Origin: an uncultured Lutibacter sp.
Lineage (GTDB): Bacteria > Bacteroidota > Bacteroidia > Flavobacteriales > Flavobacteriaceae
NCBI RefSeq assembly: GCF_947495725.1
Contig: NZ_CANLZZ010000002.1
Span: 620,001-684,000 of the forward strand
Reading direction: 5' to 3'
DNA length: 64,000 nt
Shown: piece by piece, positions 8,184 to 18,210 of the stretch
Numbering within the stretch: position 1 is the first letter of the stretch
Layout: every line of letters starts with the position of its first letter
Translations under genes and position numbers: made by a program
Notes under the pieces: model-generated
What the model saw: only the letters and a program-made list of their open reading frames with translations
Told to the model about the DNA's origin: nothing
Database searches by the model: none

Positions 8184-9752
8184 CTAACTTTCTTCGAGAT
8201 ATTCTTGTTCGGTATTTATTTCCCAAATATTAGCTTTGGTTTTTACTCCATTTTTAATGTTTTCAACAGCCATCATTGCAGTTAACATTGAATGATCTTG
8301 ATTGTTGTATTTATGCATTCCATTTCTTCCAATTAAAAATAAGTTTTCAATTGAGTCAGTAAACTTTTGGATTGTACTAAAATTCTTATATCCGCCAAAG
8401 TATGCAGGGTAGGTTTTTGGCATTTTTATAATAGTTGAATCTAATACAGATTGTTTTTCAATAATATTAATTGAAACTAGTTCATTAATTGCAAATTCGA
8501 TAAATTCAGAATCAGGTTTTAGCCATAAAGAATCACCTTCATTACAAAAATATTCTAACCCAACCCAAACTGTGTTAGGGTCTTTTACTAGGTGCGGACT
8601 CCAGTTGTTAAAAATTTGTAATCGCCCTATTTTTACAGAACTCTCTTGAATGTAAATCCAATTATCCTTAATTAATGTTTTAGACTTTTTATCTTTTATT
8701 TTTAATTCTTTAAGTAAAAGTCCAACTGTAATAAAATCTCTATATAATAATTTATTAGCAACATTAATAACACTATACGGTGCAGTAGGCTTTATATTAT
8801 TTATTAATTCCTTAACAGGCATTGTTGAGACAAAATAATCCGCTTGTAAAACTATTTTAGAATTTGTTGTTGAATCAACAATAGTTACGCTTTTTATATT
8901 GCCTTCTTTAAGAATTAGTTCCGTGGCTTTACTATTTGTTATAATCTCACCTCCTTTTTGCTTAATTATTTTTGCAACTTCCTCCCACATTTGTCCAGGT
9001 CCTAATTTTGGATATAAAAACTTTTCAATTAAACTAGTTTCAACATTTTTTTGATTTAAATCCGATTCTTTTGAAAATGCATGTAAAATTGCTTTGCTTA
9101 TTGAAACACCTTTTATACGTTGCGCTCCCCATTCGGAAGGAATTTCCGCACATGATTTACCCCAAACTTTTTCAGTATAATCTTTAAAAAAAGTATAGTA
9201 TAAGGTTTTTCCAAATCTATTTATAAAAAAATCTTCTAAGGTAACTTCGTTTGATATGGGAAAAATCTTTATAAATAGATAACTAAAGGCAATTTTTAAG
9301 CTAGTTAACAGCCCTAAATTATTTAAGGTATGGAAGCTTAGAGATATAGGATAATTAAAAAATTTCTGAAGAAAAAATATACGTGAAACTCTTTTTCGAA
9401 TAAGCATAACTTTATTCGGATCTAAATCATTTTTTTTTGAGTTGTTGTGTTCAATTTCTTTTTCTTTCCCTTGATATTTTATTTTTAATTTGGAGTCTGA
9501 GTTATTGTTTTCAATGGGTAAAATGTTTTGCCACCAATCCATAACCTTATCTGATTTGGAAAAAAACCGATGTCCTCCAATATCAATTCTGTTGCCTTTA
9601 TAGTTAACGGTTTTTGAAATTCCGCCCATATCGCCAGACATTTCAACAATAATAGGTTTAATTTTTGTATGTTTTATAAACTCATATGCAGCAGTAAGTC
9701 CCGCCGGTCCTGCACCTATAATTATTGCTGTTTTATGATCTTTTGAACTCAT
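8184..9752 (-). CDS. NAD(P)/FAD-dependent oxidoreductase, amine-oxidase/UDP-galactopyranose-mutase-like
   Basis: 522 aa. An N-terminal dinucleotide-binding motif ([17 protein letters not shown], residues 9-25) is followed by the MGGISKTV...DIGGHRFF region typical of FAD amine oxidases and UDP-galactopyranose mutase-like enzymes. A C-terminal FAD contact ([19 protein letters not shown]) lies at about 475-493. Homologues are often placed in polysaccharide or glycan gene clusters. The next gene upstream is a membrane glycosyltransferase, 4 bases away, so this enzyme probably modifies a sugar or lipid carrier there. The substrate is unknown. Confidence 0.8.
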   Translation of the reverse strand: MSSKDHKTAIIIGAGPAGLTAAYEFIKHTKIKPIIVEMSGDMGGISKTVNYKGNRIDIGGHRFFSKSDKVMDWWQNILPIENNNSDSKLKIKYQGKEKEIEHNNSKKNDLDPNKVMLIRKRVSRIFFLQKFFNYPISLSFHTLNNLGLLTSLKIAFSYLFIKIFPISNEVTLEDFFINRFGKTLYYTFFKDYTEKVWGKSCAEIPSEWGAQRIKGVSISKAILHAFSKESDLNQKNVETSLIEKFLYPKLGPGQMWEEVAKIIKQKGGEIITNSKATELILKEGNIKSVTIVDSTTNSKIVLQADYFVSTMPVKELINNIKPTAPYSVINVANKLLYRDFITVGLLLKELKIKDKKSKTLIKDNWIYIQESSVKIGRLQIFNNWSPHLVKDPNTVWVGLEYFCNEGDSLWLKPDSEFIEFAINELVSINIIEKQSVLDSTIIKMPKTYPAYFGGYKNFSTIQKFTDSIENLFLIGRNGMHKYNNQDHSMLTAMMAVENIKNGVKTKANIWEINTEQEYLEES

Positions 9753-9756
9753 TGTT

Positions 9757-11124
9757 TTATTTAGAGAAGCTTTTTTTTAAAGTATTTGAAACAGTTTTTA
9801 GCATAGAATTATTCAAAAGAATTGAACCTATAATTATAGGTACTAGAGGCATTAAGTATCTGGATGCTCCCACGGGGCCAACAAGTAAAACTATATAAAA
9901 GAAAAAGCACCCAGAAATAATTCTAATATTTAAATTTATTGATGGGCTAAATATAAATAATAAATAACCCAATAGTTTTATAATGTTAAATAATATTATG
10001 ATACCCAAAAACAGCAGTAATATTGGAGAATAGGAGTTGGTTAAAAATGCTAGTACACCTTTAATACCACCATTATTTATATGAAATAAAATCCCTTTAT
10101 TTTTTGCGTTAGGTGTTTTAAACATAAAGAAGTATGATAAATCGAACCTTCCGGGGTCTAGCAGAGCATATATACTTCCTTGTAAGTGATAAATAGTGTA
10201 TGAGAATAAATTCTCTTTTATAATATTTTTTGCCGATGTATCTAAAAAAGTAAAATTTTCATTATAGGTTTCTAATAAATTGGCTTCCTTGTGTATGCTG
10301 TCTATTATTTTGTCAGTTTTTTCTTCTCCAATTTTACTTAGCAGGAAAAATTTGACGTTGTAATCTAGTAAGTTTATTGTTTCAATACTTGAATATTGAA
10401 TACGTTGAGTTCTATTATAATTCCACTTAAAAATTAATAGAACAGCCAAGATTGGTAATATAGAGAAGGCTGCGGGGTGATATTTTTTATGTTTAAAAGC
10501 TAAGTACAACATATAAATTGTACTTGGAATTACAAATAAATACATTACAGGTTTAACATACGCTGCTCCAATTAATGCGCAGCTATACCAAAAAACAGCC
10601 CTAGGATTTTTAAATTTTAAATATTTTGCAGCGTTTACAAACATAAGTACAATAAAAAATTGGAATAGTACTTCGGTTAAAATTGCATTCGCGTATATAA
10701 ATTGTGAAGGTGTTATAAATAATAAGAAAATAAATAGATAGTCATATTTTTTATCATAATTATAAAGAAGAATAGTTTTTCTAATTAAATAAATAGAAAT
10801 AATAGAAATAATATTTTGAAAAAAGAGAATAACATAAAATGGAGCATCAAAATAATTAAATAATGACAAAAATAATGGATATCCTGGAGGTCTAAGCGTA
10901 TAGTTTTGTGGATTTATGGGTAAATTTAAATCACCAGAGTAAAAAATTCCTTGAGAAATAATATTTTCAGCTTCAATTAAATACTGATATGAATCTGACA
11001 TTTTGAAATTTGTACCAGAAAAAGGATGATAATTATCGTAATAAAAAGAAATACTGAAATATATTAAGTGAATAAATATAAGTATAAGGATAAATATTAA
11101 ATCCTTTTTGTCTTTAATTTTCAT
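9757..11124 (-). CDS. Polytopic membrane glycosyltransferase, GT-C/GT39-like
   Basis: 455 aa with about 10-11 hydrophobic segments and a short cytoplasmic start (MKIKDKKD). After the first segment, the luminal/periplasmic loop contains SDSYQYL and [14 protein letters not shown]. This is the acidic-residue plus RPPGYP pattern of GT39/ArnT-like GT-C enzymes, which transfer sugars from polyprenyl-phosphate carriers on the outer face of the inner membrane. Donor and acceptor are not evident. It is in an operon with the FAD oxidoreductase downstream (4 bases) and the saccharopine dehydrogenase-like gene upstream (14 bases). Confidence 0.75.
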   Translation of the reverse strand: MKIKDKKDLIFILILIFIHLIYFSISFYYDNYHPFSGTNFKMSDSYQYLIEAENIISQGIFYSGDLNLPINPQNYTLRPPGYPLFLSLFNYFDAPFYVILFFQNIISIISIYLIRKTILLYNYDKKYDYLFIFLLFITPSQFIYANAILTEVLFQFFIVLMFVNAAKYLKFKNPRAVFWYSCALIGAAYVKPVMYLFVIPSTIYMLYLAFKHKKYHPAAFSILPILAVLLIFKWNYNRTQRIQYSSIETINLLDYNVKFFLLSKIGEEKTDKIIDSIHKEANLLETYNENFTFLDTSAKNIIKENLFSYTIYHLQGSIYALLDPGRFDLSYFFMFKTPNAKNKGILFHINNGGIKGVLAFLTNSYSPILLLFLGIIILFNIIKLLGYLLFIFSPSINLNIRIISGCFFFYIVLLVGPVGASRYLMPLVPIIIGSILLNNSMLKTVSNTLKKSFSK

Positions 11125-11138
11125 TGTAATGGTTAAAT

Positions 11139-12524
11139 TTAACTAGAAATTGTTTCAGGATTATAACCTAAATAAGGAACTTTTTTATTTGAAAATGAAA
11201 TACCAAACTCTTTAAGTTCATTTAAAATGGGTTCGTAAATTTCTTTTGAAACTGGTATTAAAACACCTTTGGCGTTAATTTCTCCATTTAATATTTTTAA
11301 AGTGGCAATTGCAACTGGAATACCAACAGTTTTTGCCATAGCAGTATAAATTTGATTGTCTCCTTTACAAACCATACTACTTTCAATTTGATGTTTTTTT
11401 CCATTTAATTCATATCCTATTAAATGTTGCATAACAATCATATCTATATCGTGTTCTTTAAGTGTCCAGCTATCTTTTAATATTTTTTCTAAAATTTGTG
11501 CCGGAGTAGCATTATCTAAACCTACTTTTTTATTCGGATTAAAAATATCGATTTCCAAAAGTTTATCCCAGATAACATCATCTTGGTCTATTTTTAAGTA
11601 ATGGCGTAATTTTAATTCTACAGAATCATTTGGGCTATAAGCCAAAAATGAATTTGTAAAATCGCGATAACTCATATTAATTGAATCTTCAATTGTATAG
11701 CTGTCATCCGTCATTCCTAACTGCACAAAAATATTCCATGCTCTCGAGAAGCCAACTCTTCTAATTGTTCCTCTATAAAGTGTTAGAATATTGTTTAATC
11801 CATAAGCAGTCTTATATTTTAAGGAATCTCTATTGGCGTAACCTTCAAATTTTCCGTAACCATCAATAGTTAAAATTTCGGTTCTTCTAAATAATTTATG
11901 ATATGGAATATATTTGTATTTTCCTTCTTGTAAAAATTTGGAAGCACCACCTTGTCCTGCTAAAACTACGTTTCGAGGGTTCCAAGTAAATTTGTAGTTC
12001 CATAAATTATCATCACTTTCAGGAGCAACTAAACCTCCGGTAAACGATTCGAAAAGAAGTATGTTACCACCTTTATTTCTAATGCCATCAATTAGATGCA
12101 TAGCACTCATATGGTCAATTCCTGGATCTAGTCCAACTTCATTTAAAAATATAAGATTTTGGTTTATAGCTTCATTATTTAGTAATTTCATTTCTTTTGA
12201 AACATAAGATGCTGTAACTAAATTTTTCTTGTATTTTAAACAATCTTTTGCAATTTTAATATGTAGAGCAGCAGGGAGCATTGAAACAACAATAGAAGCG
12301 TTCTTTATTGCTTTTGATCTTTCAACTTCATTAAAAATATCAAATGAAATGGCTGTGCCGTTTTTATGATGTTGAATTTTGCTACTCGCAAGCTCAAGAG
12401 AAAAATCTGCAACTGTAATATGCAAATTCTCCGAGTCGGATTTTTCTAATAGGTACGTAATTAAGGAAGAAGATGATTTTCCAGCTCCAATTATTAAAAT
12501 ATTTTGCATTTTATTTTTTTTCAA
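11139..12524 (-). CDS. Saccharopine dehydrogenase family protein
   Basis: 461 aa. The N-terminal Rossmann motif is NILIIGAGKSSSSLITYLL (residues 8-26). It is followed by VVSMLPAALH and NLVTASYVSKEM, and the catalytic-domain segment NEVGLDPGIDHMSAM at about residues 130-144, all typical of the LYS9-type saccharopine reductase family. Lysine is usually made by the diaminopimelate route in this phylum, so a lysine-degradation or polyamine-related role is as likely as synthesis. The start could be M1 or the internal M6. It begins the three-gene operon that runs into the glycosyltransferase. Confidence 0.85.
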   Translation of the reverse strand: MKKNKMQNILIIGAGKSSSSLITYLLEKSDSENLHITVADFSLELASSKIQHHKNGTAISFDIFNEVERSKAIKNASIVVSMLPAALHIKIAKDCLKYKKNLVTASYVSKEMKLLNNEAINQNLIFLNEVGLDPGIDHMSAMHLIDGIRNKGGNILLFESFTGGLVAPESDDNLWNYKFTWNPRNVVLAGQGGASKFLQEGKYKYIPYHKLFRRTEILTIDGYGKFEGYANRDSLKYKTAYGLNNILTLYRGTIRRVGFSRAWNIFVQLGMTDDSYTIEDSINMSYRDFTNSFLAYSPNDSVELKLRHYLKIDQDDVIWDKLLEIDIFNPNKKVGLDNATPAQILEKILKDSWTLKEHDIDMIVMQHLIGYELNGKKHQIESSMVCKGDNQIYTAMAKTVGIPVAIATLKILNGEINAKGVLIPVSKEIYEPILNELKEFGISFSNKKVPYLGYNPETISS

Positions 12525-12580
12525 AGATGCTACAAATACGAAAATACTAATTTAAAAAGTTATAAATGATTTTAATAATA

Positions 12581-12811
12581 TTAATTATTTTCTGAATTTA
12601 CTTCATCCAAGATTTCTTTTGCCTTTTCATAATCAGAGGAATTTACTTTTAACCGGTATCCTTCCGAAGATGGTAGCCCAGTATAGGTAACATTTGAATC
12701 TAATATAAAGCTAATAATATTATTATTAGCTAAAAGAGTTTTGGCAATTTGCACTTGATGTAATAAACTAGTTTTTAGGATAGTTAATAATTTTCCATTT
12801 TGATTTTCCAT
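12581..12811 (-). CDS. DUF2007 domain-containing protein
   Basis: A 76-aa protein with the layout of DUF2007: TILKTSLLHQVQIAKTLLANNNI, then VTYTGLPSSEGYRLKVNSSDYEKAKEIL. This is a small alpha/beta domain often called a putative signal-transducing protein and sometimes seen in PII-like contexts. Function is not established. It is 56 bases upstream of the saccharopine dehydrogenase-like gene on the same strand and may share its transcript. Confidence 0.85.
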   Translation of the reverse strand: MENQNGKLLTILKTSLLHQVQIAKTLLANNNIISFILDSNVTYTGLPSSEGYRLKVNSSDYEKAKEILDEVNSENN

Positions 12812-12860
12812 AAGATTCGTTTTTACTTAAAGATAAGAATATTAATTAAATAATGTATTA

Positions 12861-12868
12861 TATATTTG
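12861..12868 (+). promoter_or_regulatory. -7 promoter element for the DUF423 gene
   Basis: TATATTTG matches TAnnTTTG exactly and lies 19 bases upstream of the ATG. No TTG is seen at the -33 position. Confidence 0.5.
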
Positions 12869-12887
12869 GTTCATAAAACCATATAAA

Positions 12888-13262
12888 ATGAATAAAAATT
12901 TGTTTGTAACTGCAATTTTAGGTGCTACTACAATTATATTAGGCGCTTTTGGAGCACACGCCTTACAAGAAACTTTAAGTTTACAGGAGCTTAAAAGTTT
13001 TGAAACAGGTGTGCGTTATCAAATGTATCATGTGTTAGTATTACTGTTTGTTAACACTTTTAAAAACTTTACTAAAAAGAGTAAAAATGTAGTAAGCATG
13101 TTGTTTTTTGTAGGGATTTTGTTTTTTTCAGGGTCTATTTATGCAATAACCTTTGGTGTAGATGCTAAAAGCATTTGGTTTGTAACACCTTTAGGAGGTT
13201 TAATACTTATTGTGGGGTGGATTTTCTTGGCAATTGAGTTTCTTAAGAAAAAAGCTTACTAA
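12888..13262 (+). CDS. DUF423 family membrane protein
   Basis: 124 aa with four predicted membrane segments. The N-terminus carries the family signature ILGAFGAHALQ, followed by ETGVRYQMYHVLVLL, FFVGILFFSGSIYAI and the WFVTPLGGLILIVGWIFLA end. These small inner-membrane proteins (YgdD in Escherichia coli) are widespread and uncharacterised. It is a monocistronic gene with a TATATTTG promoter element. Confidence 0.9.
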   Translation: MNKNLFVTAILGATTIILGAFGAHALQETLSLQELKSFETGVRYQMYHVLVLLFVNTFKNFTKKSKNVVSMLFFVGILFFSGSIYAITFGVDAKSIWFVTPLGGLILIVGWIFLAIEFLKKKAY

Positions 13263-13465
13263 AACAAATAAAATTTATTGAATTATAGTTGTAGACATAA
13301 AAAAGATGCGTTTTTTTAGGTTTAATCGAAATCGTATTCGCAAAATTATAAATAATTTACAGTGAGTTAAAGTTCAGTATATGAGGTAAATACGTAATGA
13401 AAACGTTTTAGTAAATAGTTGTTTTTTACTGACATATGTCATAAGTAGGAACCTTTCTTTATATG

Positions 13466-13473
13466 TAAATTTG
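13466..13473 (+). promoter_or_regulatory. -7 promoter element for pckA
   Basis: TAAATTTG matches the Bacteroidota -7 box and lies 67 bases upstream of the ATG. There is no TTG at -33. A TACGTA palindrome lies at 13391-13396, about 70 bases upstream. Confidence 0.5.
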
Positions 13474-13540
13474 TTAAAGAAATTATTAGAAAAAAGTAAT
13501 AAAAAAATAATTGAATAAATAATAGATTAAAACAAGATTT

Positions 13541-15160
13541 ATGGAAGTTTTAAACCAATCAGTAGTAAAGTCATTAAATGACTTAGGAATTAAAGATGTA
13601 AAAGAAGTTATTCACAATCCTTCTTACGAAGTTCTTTTCGAAGAAGAAATGAAACCAGGATTAGAAGGTTTTGAGGTAGGTCAATTAACAGAATTAGATG
13701 CTGTTAATGTAATGACAGGTAAATTTACTGGTCGTTCTCCTAAAGATAAATTTATTGTTAAGGATGATGCAACTAAAGAAAACTTTTGGTGGAATTCTGA
13801 AAAAGCACCTAATGATAACAAACCAACTACACAAGCTGTTTGGAATGAGCTTAAAGGTTTAGTTACTGAGGAGTTATCTAATCAAAGATTATTTGTTGTA
13901 GATGCTTTTTGTGGAGCAAATGAAGATACAAGATTAAAAATACGTTTTGTTGTTGAGGTAGCTTGGCAAGCACACTTTGTAACAAATATGTTTATTAAAC
14001 CAACTGCAGAGGAATTAGAAAACTTTGGTGAGCCAGATTTCGTTGTAATGAATGGTTCTAAAGTAACAAACCCTAACTGGAAAGAACACGGATTAAATTC
14101 TGAAAACTTTGTTCTTTTTAACTTAACTGAGAAAATCCAAATTATTGGTGGTACTTGGTATGGTGGTGAAATGAAAAAAGGTATGTTCGCTATGATGAAC
14201 TACTATTTACCATTAAGAGGTATTGCTTCTATGCACTGTTCAGCAAACGTTGGAGAAGAAGGTGATGTTGCAATATTCTTTGGTTTATCAGGAACTGGTA
14301 AAACTACTTTATCTACTGATGCTTCTCGTAAACTTATTGGAGATGACGAGCATGGATGGGATGATGAAGGTGTATTTAACTTTGAAGGTGGATGTTATGC
14401 AAAAACTATTGATTTAGATAAAGATGCTGAGCCAGAAATTTATGGAGCAATTAAAAGAAATGCTTTATTAGAAAACGTAACTGTTGATGCTAATGGTAAA
14501 ATTGATTTTACTGATGGTTCTGTAAGTCAAAACACTCGTGTTTCTTACCCAATCAATCATATTGAAAACATTGCAGTACCTTCTAAAGCAGGTCACGCTG
14601 AAAAAGTAATTTTCTTATCTGCAGATGCATTTGGTGTATTGCCTCCAGTTTCTAAATTAACTCCAGAGCAAACTCAATACCACTTCTTGTCTGGATTTAC
14701 AGCTAAGTTAGCAGGAACTGAAAGAGGAATTACTGAGCCAACTCCAACATTCTCAGCTTGTTTTGGTGCAGCTTTCTTAACTTTACACCCAGTACAATAT
14801 GGAGCAGAATTAGTTAAAAAGATGGAAGCTCACGGAGCAGAAGCTTACTTAGTAAACACTGGATGGAATGGTTCTGGAAAAAGAATTTCTATTCAAGATA
14901 CAAGAGGAATTATTAATGCAATTTTAGATGGTTCTATTGAAAAAGCGGAAACTAAAAACATTCCAATTTTCAACTTAGAAGTACCAACATCATTACCAGG
15001 TGTTCACACAGAGATTTTAGACCCTCGTGATACTTATGCTGATGTTGCAGAATGGGATAAAAAAGCAAATAAATTAGCTGGTTTATTCATTGAAAACTTC
15101 GAGAAATATACAGATAACGAAGAAGGAAAAGCTTTAGTAGCAGCTGGACCTCAGTTATAG
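13541..15160 (+). CDS. pckA: Phosphoenolpyruvate carboxykinase (ATP)
   Basis: 539 aa. The enzyme converts oxaloacetate and ATP to PEP, CO2 and ADP at the start of gluconeogenesis. Visible motifs are TGRSPKDKF (about residue 64), the kinase P-loop [11 protein letters not shown] (about 248-258), DDEHGWDD (about 267-275) and the acetylated-N-terminus-free bacterial layout of the ATP-dependent class. Codon use is more constrained and less AT-extreme than in neighbours, which suggests high expression. It ends 20 bases before a strong terminator and is probably monocistronic. Confidence 0.97.
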   Translation: MEVLNQSVVKSLNDLGIKDVKEVIHNPSYEVLFEEEMKPGLEGFEVGQLTELDAVNVMTGKFTGRSPKDKFIVKDDATKENFWWNSEKAPNDNKPTTQAVWNELKGLVTEELSNQRLFVVDAFCGANEDTRLKIRFVVEVAWQAHFVTNMFIKPTAEELENFGEPDFVVMNGSKVTNPNWKEHGLNSENFVLFNLTEKIQIIGGTWYGGEMKKGMFAMMNYYLPLRGIASMHCSANVGEEGDVAIFFGLSGTGKTTLSTDASRKLIGDDEHGWDDEGVFNFEGGCYAKTIDLDKDAEPEIYGAIKRNALLENVTVDANGKIDFTDGSVSQNTRVSYPINHIENIAVPSKAGHAEKVIFLSADAFGVLPPVSKLTPEQTQYHFLSGFTAKLAGTERGITEPTPTFSACFGAAFLTLHPVQYGAELVKKMEAHGAEAYLVNTGWNGSGKRISIQDTRGIINAILDGSIEKAETKNIPIFNLEVPTSLPGVHTEILDPRDTYADVAEWDKKANKLAGLFIENFEKYTDNEEGKALVAAGPQL

Positions 15161-15180
15161 TAAAATAGATTTAGGTTAAG

Positions 15181-15212
15181 AAAAAGGCTCGCAATTTGCG
15201 AGCCTTTTTTTT
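15181..15212. terminator. Rho-independent terminator between converging pckA and deoxynucleoside kinase genes
   Basis: AAAAAGGCTCGCAA and TTGCGAGCCTTTTT form a near-perfect inverted repeat with A- and T-runs on the outside, so it can act on both strands. Confidence 0.9.
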
Positions 15213-15231
15213 GTATTATATTTTTTTAATT

Positions 15232-15846
15232 TTAAAATAAACCATTAATTTGAGCGTCTATTTTATCTATTATAAAACCTAAATCTTCCTGGTTATCTAC
15301 AAAGTTTAAATTATCTACATCAATTATTAAAAGTTTACCCTTATCGTATTTTGTTATCCAGGCTTCATACCGTTCGTTTAGTCTACTTAAATAATCTATA
15401 CTAATAGAATTTTCATAGTCTCTTCCTCTTTTATGAATTTGACCAACTAAAGTTGGAATTGAAGCTCTTAAATAAATTAATAAATCGGGAGGCGAAACTA
15501 ATCGTTCCATCAATTCAAATAAAGAGTCATAATTTTTGTAATCTCTATTTGGCATTAATCCCATAGCATGTAAATTAGGGGCGAAAATTCGAGCATCTTC
15601 ATAAATAGTTCTATCTTGGATTATGTTTTTACCACTTTCTCGAATTTCAAGTATTTGTCTAAAACGACTGTTTAAAAAGTATACTTGTAAGTTAAACGAC
15701 CAACGTTCCATTTCTCCATAAAAATCATCTAAGTAAGGATTTTCTTCAACAGACTCGAAATGAGGTTCCCACCTAAAATGTTTGGCTAATAATTTTGTTA
15801 GAGTGGTTTTTCCAGCTCCAATATTCCCAGCAATAGCAACGTGCAT
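15232..15846 (-). CDS. Deoxynucleoside kinase
   Basis: 204 aa. The P-loop AGNIGAGKTTL lies at residues 6-16, a FESVEENPYLDDFY substrate segment at about 30-43, and the DRTIYEDA motif (DRS/ERS equivalent) at about 78-85. A lid arginine cluster (HKRGRDYE) lies near 130-137. This is the dNK/dGK-dAK family, which phosphorylates deoxynucleosides in salvage. The exact nucleoside cannot be read from sequence. The start MHVAIAGN puts the P-loop at the expected distance from the N-terminus. Confidence 0.92.
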   Translation of the reverse strand: MHVAIAGNIGAGKTTLTKLLAKHFRWEPHFESVEENPYLDDFYGEMERWSFNLQVYFLNSRFRQILEIRESGKNIIQDRTIYEDARIFAPNLHAMGLMPNRDYKNYDSLFELMERLVSPPDLLIYLRASIPTLVGQIHKRGRDYENSISIDYLSRLNERYEAWITKYDKGKLLIIDVDNLNFVDNQEDLGFIIDKIDAQINGLF

Positions 15847-15923
15847 AATTTATAAATACCTTAGTTATAAGTGGATAAAGGTAATTATTTTTTTTATTTT
15901 TCAACGGTACTAAATTAACACAC

Positions 15924-16604
15924 TTAGTAAATTAGCTTATATCCAAAACCTCGAACGTTAATTATTTGAATGGAAGGGTCTAATTTTAGCTTTTTTCTTA
16001 GTTTAGTAATAAATACGTCCATACTGCGGGCGTTAAAGAAATCATCGTTTCCCCAAAGTTTTTTTAAAATAAAAGATCTTTCTAATACTTTATCTTTGTG
16101 TAGAATTAAATGATGTAGTAATTCAGATTCTCTGTGTGTTAAACTTGTAGTGGTGTTTTTGTGTGTTAGGGTTTGTTTTTGTAAATCGAAAGTAAACTCA
16201 CCTAATTCAATTGTTTGTAATGTATCAATATTTTTTTTTCTTTTTAGTAAGGCATTTATTCGAACTATTAATTCTTCCATACTAAAAGGTTTTTTTAAAT
16301 AATCGTTTCCGCCTAGATTAAAACCTTCAACTACATCTTCTGTTTGAGATTTTGCTGTTAAAAAAATAATTGGAATATTAGGGTCTTCTTTCCTTATTTC
16401 TTTCGCCAATGTAAAACCGTCTTTTTTAGGCATCATAACATCCAAAACCAATAATTCTGGGCTTTCAATTTTGTATGTTTTGTATGCCTCTTCACCATCA
16501 ACACAAAGCAAAACTTCGAAATTTCGCATTTCTAAACTTTCTTTAACTATTTGTCCTAGTGCAGGTTCGTCTTCAGCTAATATTATTTTTACAACATTAT
16601 TCAT
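15924..16604 (-). CDS. OmpR/PhoB-family response regulator (RprY-like)
   Basis: 226 aa. The receiver domain has ILAEDEPALG (acidic pocket), LLVLDVMMPKKDG (phospho-acceptor Asp near residue 55), FLTAKSQ and YLKKPFSMEEL. The C-terminal winged helix (LTHRESELLHHLILHKDKVLERSFIL, VFITKLRKKLKLDP, INVRGFGYKL) is OmpR-type. It overlaps the 3' end of the kinase gene by 8 bases, so the two are made together. Probable targets are the promoters around the TTAAC triple repeat at 18131-18155, which serve this operon and the divergent GLPGLI gene. Confidence 0.93.
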   Translation of the reverse strand: MNNVVKIILAEDEPALGQIVKESLEMRNFEVLLCVDGEEAYKTYKIESPELLVLDVMMPKKDGFTLAKEIRKEDPNIPIIFLTAKSQTEDVVEGFNLGGNDYLKKPFSMEELIVRINALLKRKKNIDTLQTIELGEFTFDLQKQTLTHKNTTTSLTHRESELLHHLILHKDKVLERSFILKKLWGNDDFFNARSMDVFITKLRKKLKLDPSIQIINVRGFGYKLIY

Positions 16605-18090
16605 TTAGTAATTCAATTTTAAATACAGTTTCACCTTTAGAATTATATAGAATTGAAATAATTCCATTGTGTTTTTCAATAATTTTTTTTGTGTAATAAA
16701 GTCCAATACCAAACCCTTTTACATTATGTGTATTTCCAGTTGGTATTCTATAAAATTGTTCGAAAACTTTATCTTTTTGATTATTTTGAATTCCTTTTCC
16801 GTTATCCCAAATTAAAATTTCAACCCCTTTCTTTAATTTGTTTTGTTCTGCATATATTGTATTTCCTCCGTATTTTATTGCATTATCAATAATGTTACTT
16901 ATAGCATTTTCAAAATGAAAAGCATCTACATTTATGGTTATATCGCCATTTTTGTTACAAAAGTTAAATTGTTTTTCGGGATTTAAAATTTGGTATTTTT
17001 CAACTAAGTTTTTTAATAAATCGTTTATTATAATAGGTTCTTTGAAAAGTTCCAATTCTTCTTGTTTTAAAGTAGCGGTTTCCAATAATTTTTCTACCAT
17101 TAAATGTAGTTTTTTGGTTTGGGAGGAAGCCATTTCTACATATTTTTCAGATTTATTTTTGTCTTCTAACGCTTTAAAATTTTTCATAGCTTCTAACACA
17201 GTAGAAATAGTAGCAATTGGGGTTTTAAATTCGTGGGTAATGTTACTAATTAAATCGTTTTTAACTTCGGCTAATTGTTTTTGCGTATTAATAGTTTTAA
17301 GTAAATATAAAATACTAGCTATAATACTTATTGAAAGTAAAAGAGATAGCAAAATACTTACTAAGGATTCCTTTAAAACTTCCGCAGTTGTATTGGTGAA
17401 TAATAATTCAAGTTTGCTGCGATGGGGTAAATAGTGCGATTTAGAATTAACTTTTAAGTGTTTTTTATCAAAATTTTCAAGATTTAATGATTGGGTTTTT
17501 GTTTCAAAATTATCAAAACCTTTCCATTCATAATATTTAAAATTTAAAGCGTAATTTACGTCTATATCATTCCTAGTAAACTCTTCTAAGATATAACTGT
17601 TTAATTTGTTTAAATCTAACGTGTCTTTAGAAAAAGAAACCACAACTTTGGTTATTAAACTGTCTATGTTTTTTGCAAAAACATCCGAATTTCCGAAATG
17701 AGAAATTACATTTTTTCCATTTTTAATTCCAAAGTTTTTTTCATTTTTTCCAATGAGAAAAACTTTGTTACTATCTTGTTTTTGAATATGTTTTAAAGTA
17801 CTATCTATTTTTTTAAACATCGATCTTCTCGATTTTGTTTGTAACCGGATAGTATCACTTTTATTATTAGTGCTTGTAGAATCTGGAGTAGTTAAAGTAA
17901 TAAAACTAGATTTAGTTATGTTGGCAAAATAATCTTCAACAGCGTTGTCTAAACTTCGTGTAACTCTACTGGTTAAATGTTCTTTATTAATTTGGTATTC
18001 ACGGTAATTCCAATAAACTTGAACAGCAATAGTAAATACTATTACACTGGCAATAATGTATATAATTGTTTGGTGCCGTTTATTATTCAT
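16597..18090 (-). CDS. Sensor histidine kinase (RprX-like)
   Basis: 497 aa. A first membrane segment at about 10-27, a periplasmic sensor region of some 220 residues, and a second membrane segment at about 243-265. The dimerisation domain contains NITHEFKTPIATI (phospho-His near 286). The ATPase domain has NIIDNAIKYGG (N box), IWDNGKGI (G1), FEQFYRIP (F) and GFGIGLYYTKKI (G2). It is followed by its response regulator with an 8-base overlap. The -7 box CAAAGGTA (read on the minus strand as TACCTTTG) is only about 5 bases from the start codon, so its mRNA may be leaderless or nearly so. Confidence 0.93.
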   Translation of the reverse strand: MNNKRHQTIIYIIASVIVFTIAVQVYWNYREYQINKEHLTSRVTRSLDNAVEDYFANITKSSFITLTTPDSTSTNNKSDTIRLQTKSRRSMFKKIDSTLKHIQKQDSNKVFLIGKNEKNFGIKNGKNVISHFGNSDVFAKNIDSLITKVVVSFSKDTLDLNKLNSYILEEFTRNDIDVNYALNFKYYEWKGFDNFETKTQSLNLENFDKKHLKVNSKSHYLPHRSKLELLFTNTTAEVLKESLVSILLSLLLSISIIASILYLLKTINTQKQLAEVKNDLISNITHEFKTPIATISTVLEAMKNFKALEDKNKSEKYVEMASSQTKKLHLMVEKLLETATLKQEELELFKEPIIINDLLKNLVEKYQILNPEKQFNFCNKNGDITINVDAFHFENAISNIIDNAIKYGGNTIYAEQNKLKKGVEILIWDNGKGIQNNQKDKVFEQFYRIPTGNTHNVKGFGIGLYYTKKIIEKHNGIISILYNSKGETVFKIELLNE

Positions 18091-18094
18091 ATTC

Positions 18095-18102
18095 CAAAGG
18101 TA
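18095..18102 (-). promoter_or_regulatory. -7 promoter element of the histidine kinase/response regulator operon
   Basis: Read on the minus strand this is TACCTTTG, an exact TAnnTTTG match just upstream of the kinase start codon. No TTG is found at -33, consistent with activator-dependent expression from the adjacent TTAAC repeats. Confidence 0.5.
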
Positions 18103-18130
18103 ACGATAGAAATGTAAAAATCACACTTGG

Positions 18131-18155
18131 TTAACAGTTGTTAACACTGTTTAAC
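18131..18155. promoter_or_regulatory. Three TTAAC direct repeats at exact 10-bp spacing (candidate OmpR-type operator)
   Basis: TTAAC begins at 18131, 18141 and 18151. One-turn direct repeats are the usual layout for OmpR/PhoB-family binding sites. The array sits between the divergent -7 boxes of the kinase operon (18095-18102) and the GLPGLI gene (18178-18185), suitably placed to activate both. Confidence 0.65.
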
Positions 18156-18177
18156 TGTAATAAAGACTTCAACATTA

Positions 18178-18185
18178 TATATTTG
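18178..18185 (+). promoter_or_regulatory. -7 promoter element of the GLPGLI operon
   Basis: TATATTTG, an exact TAnnTTTG match 25 bases upstream of the start codon at 18211, without a -33 TTG. Confidence 0.5.
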
Positions 18186-18210
18186 TACTGTAATTTTAAA
18201 ATGAATATTT

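Noticed and set aside
12454..12459. TACGTA inside the saccharopine dehydrogenase-like gene (also at 31425, 37760 and 55296 within coding regions)
   Set aside because: Single sites within coding sequence, no pairing or promoter context; taken as chance.
16934..17434. Plus-strand open frame of 166 codons inside the histidine kinase gene
   Set aside because: The kinase motifs are on the minus strand across the whole stretch; the plus frame encodes a low-complexity hydrophobic sequence.
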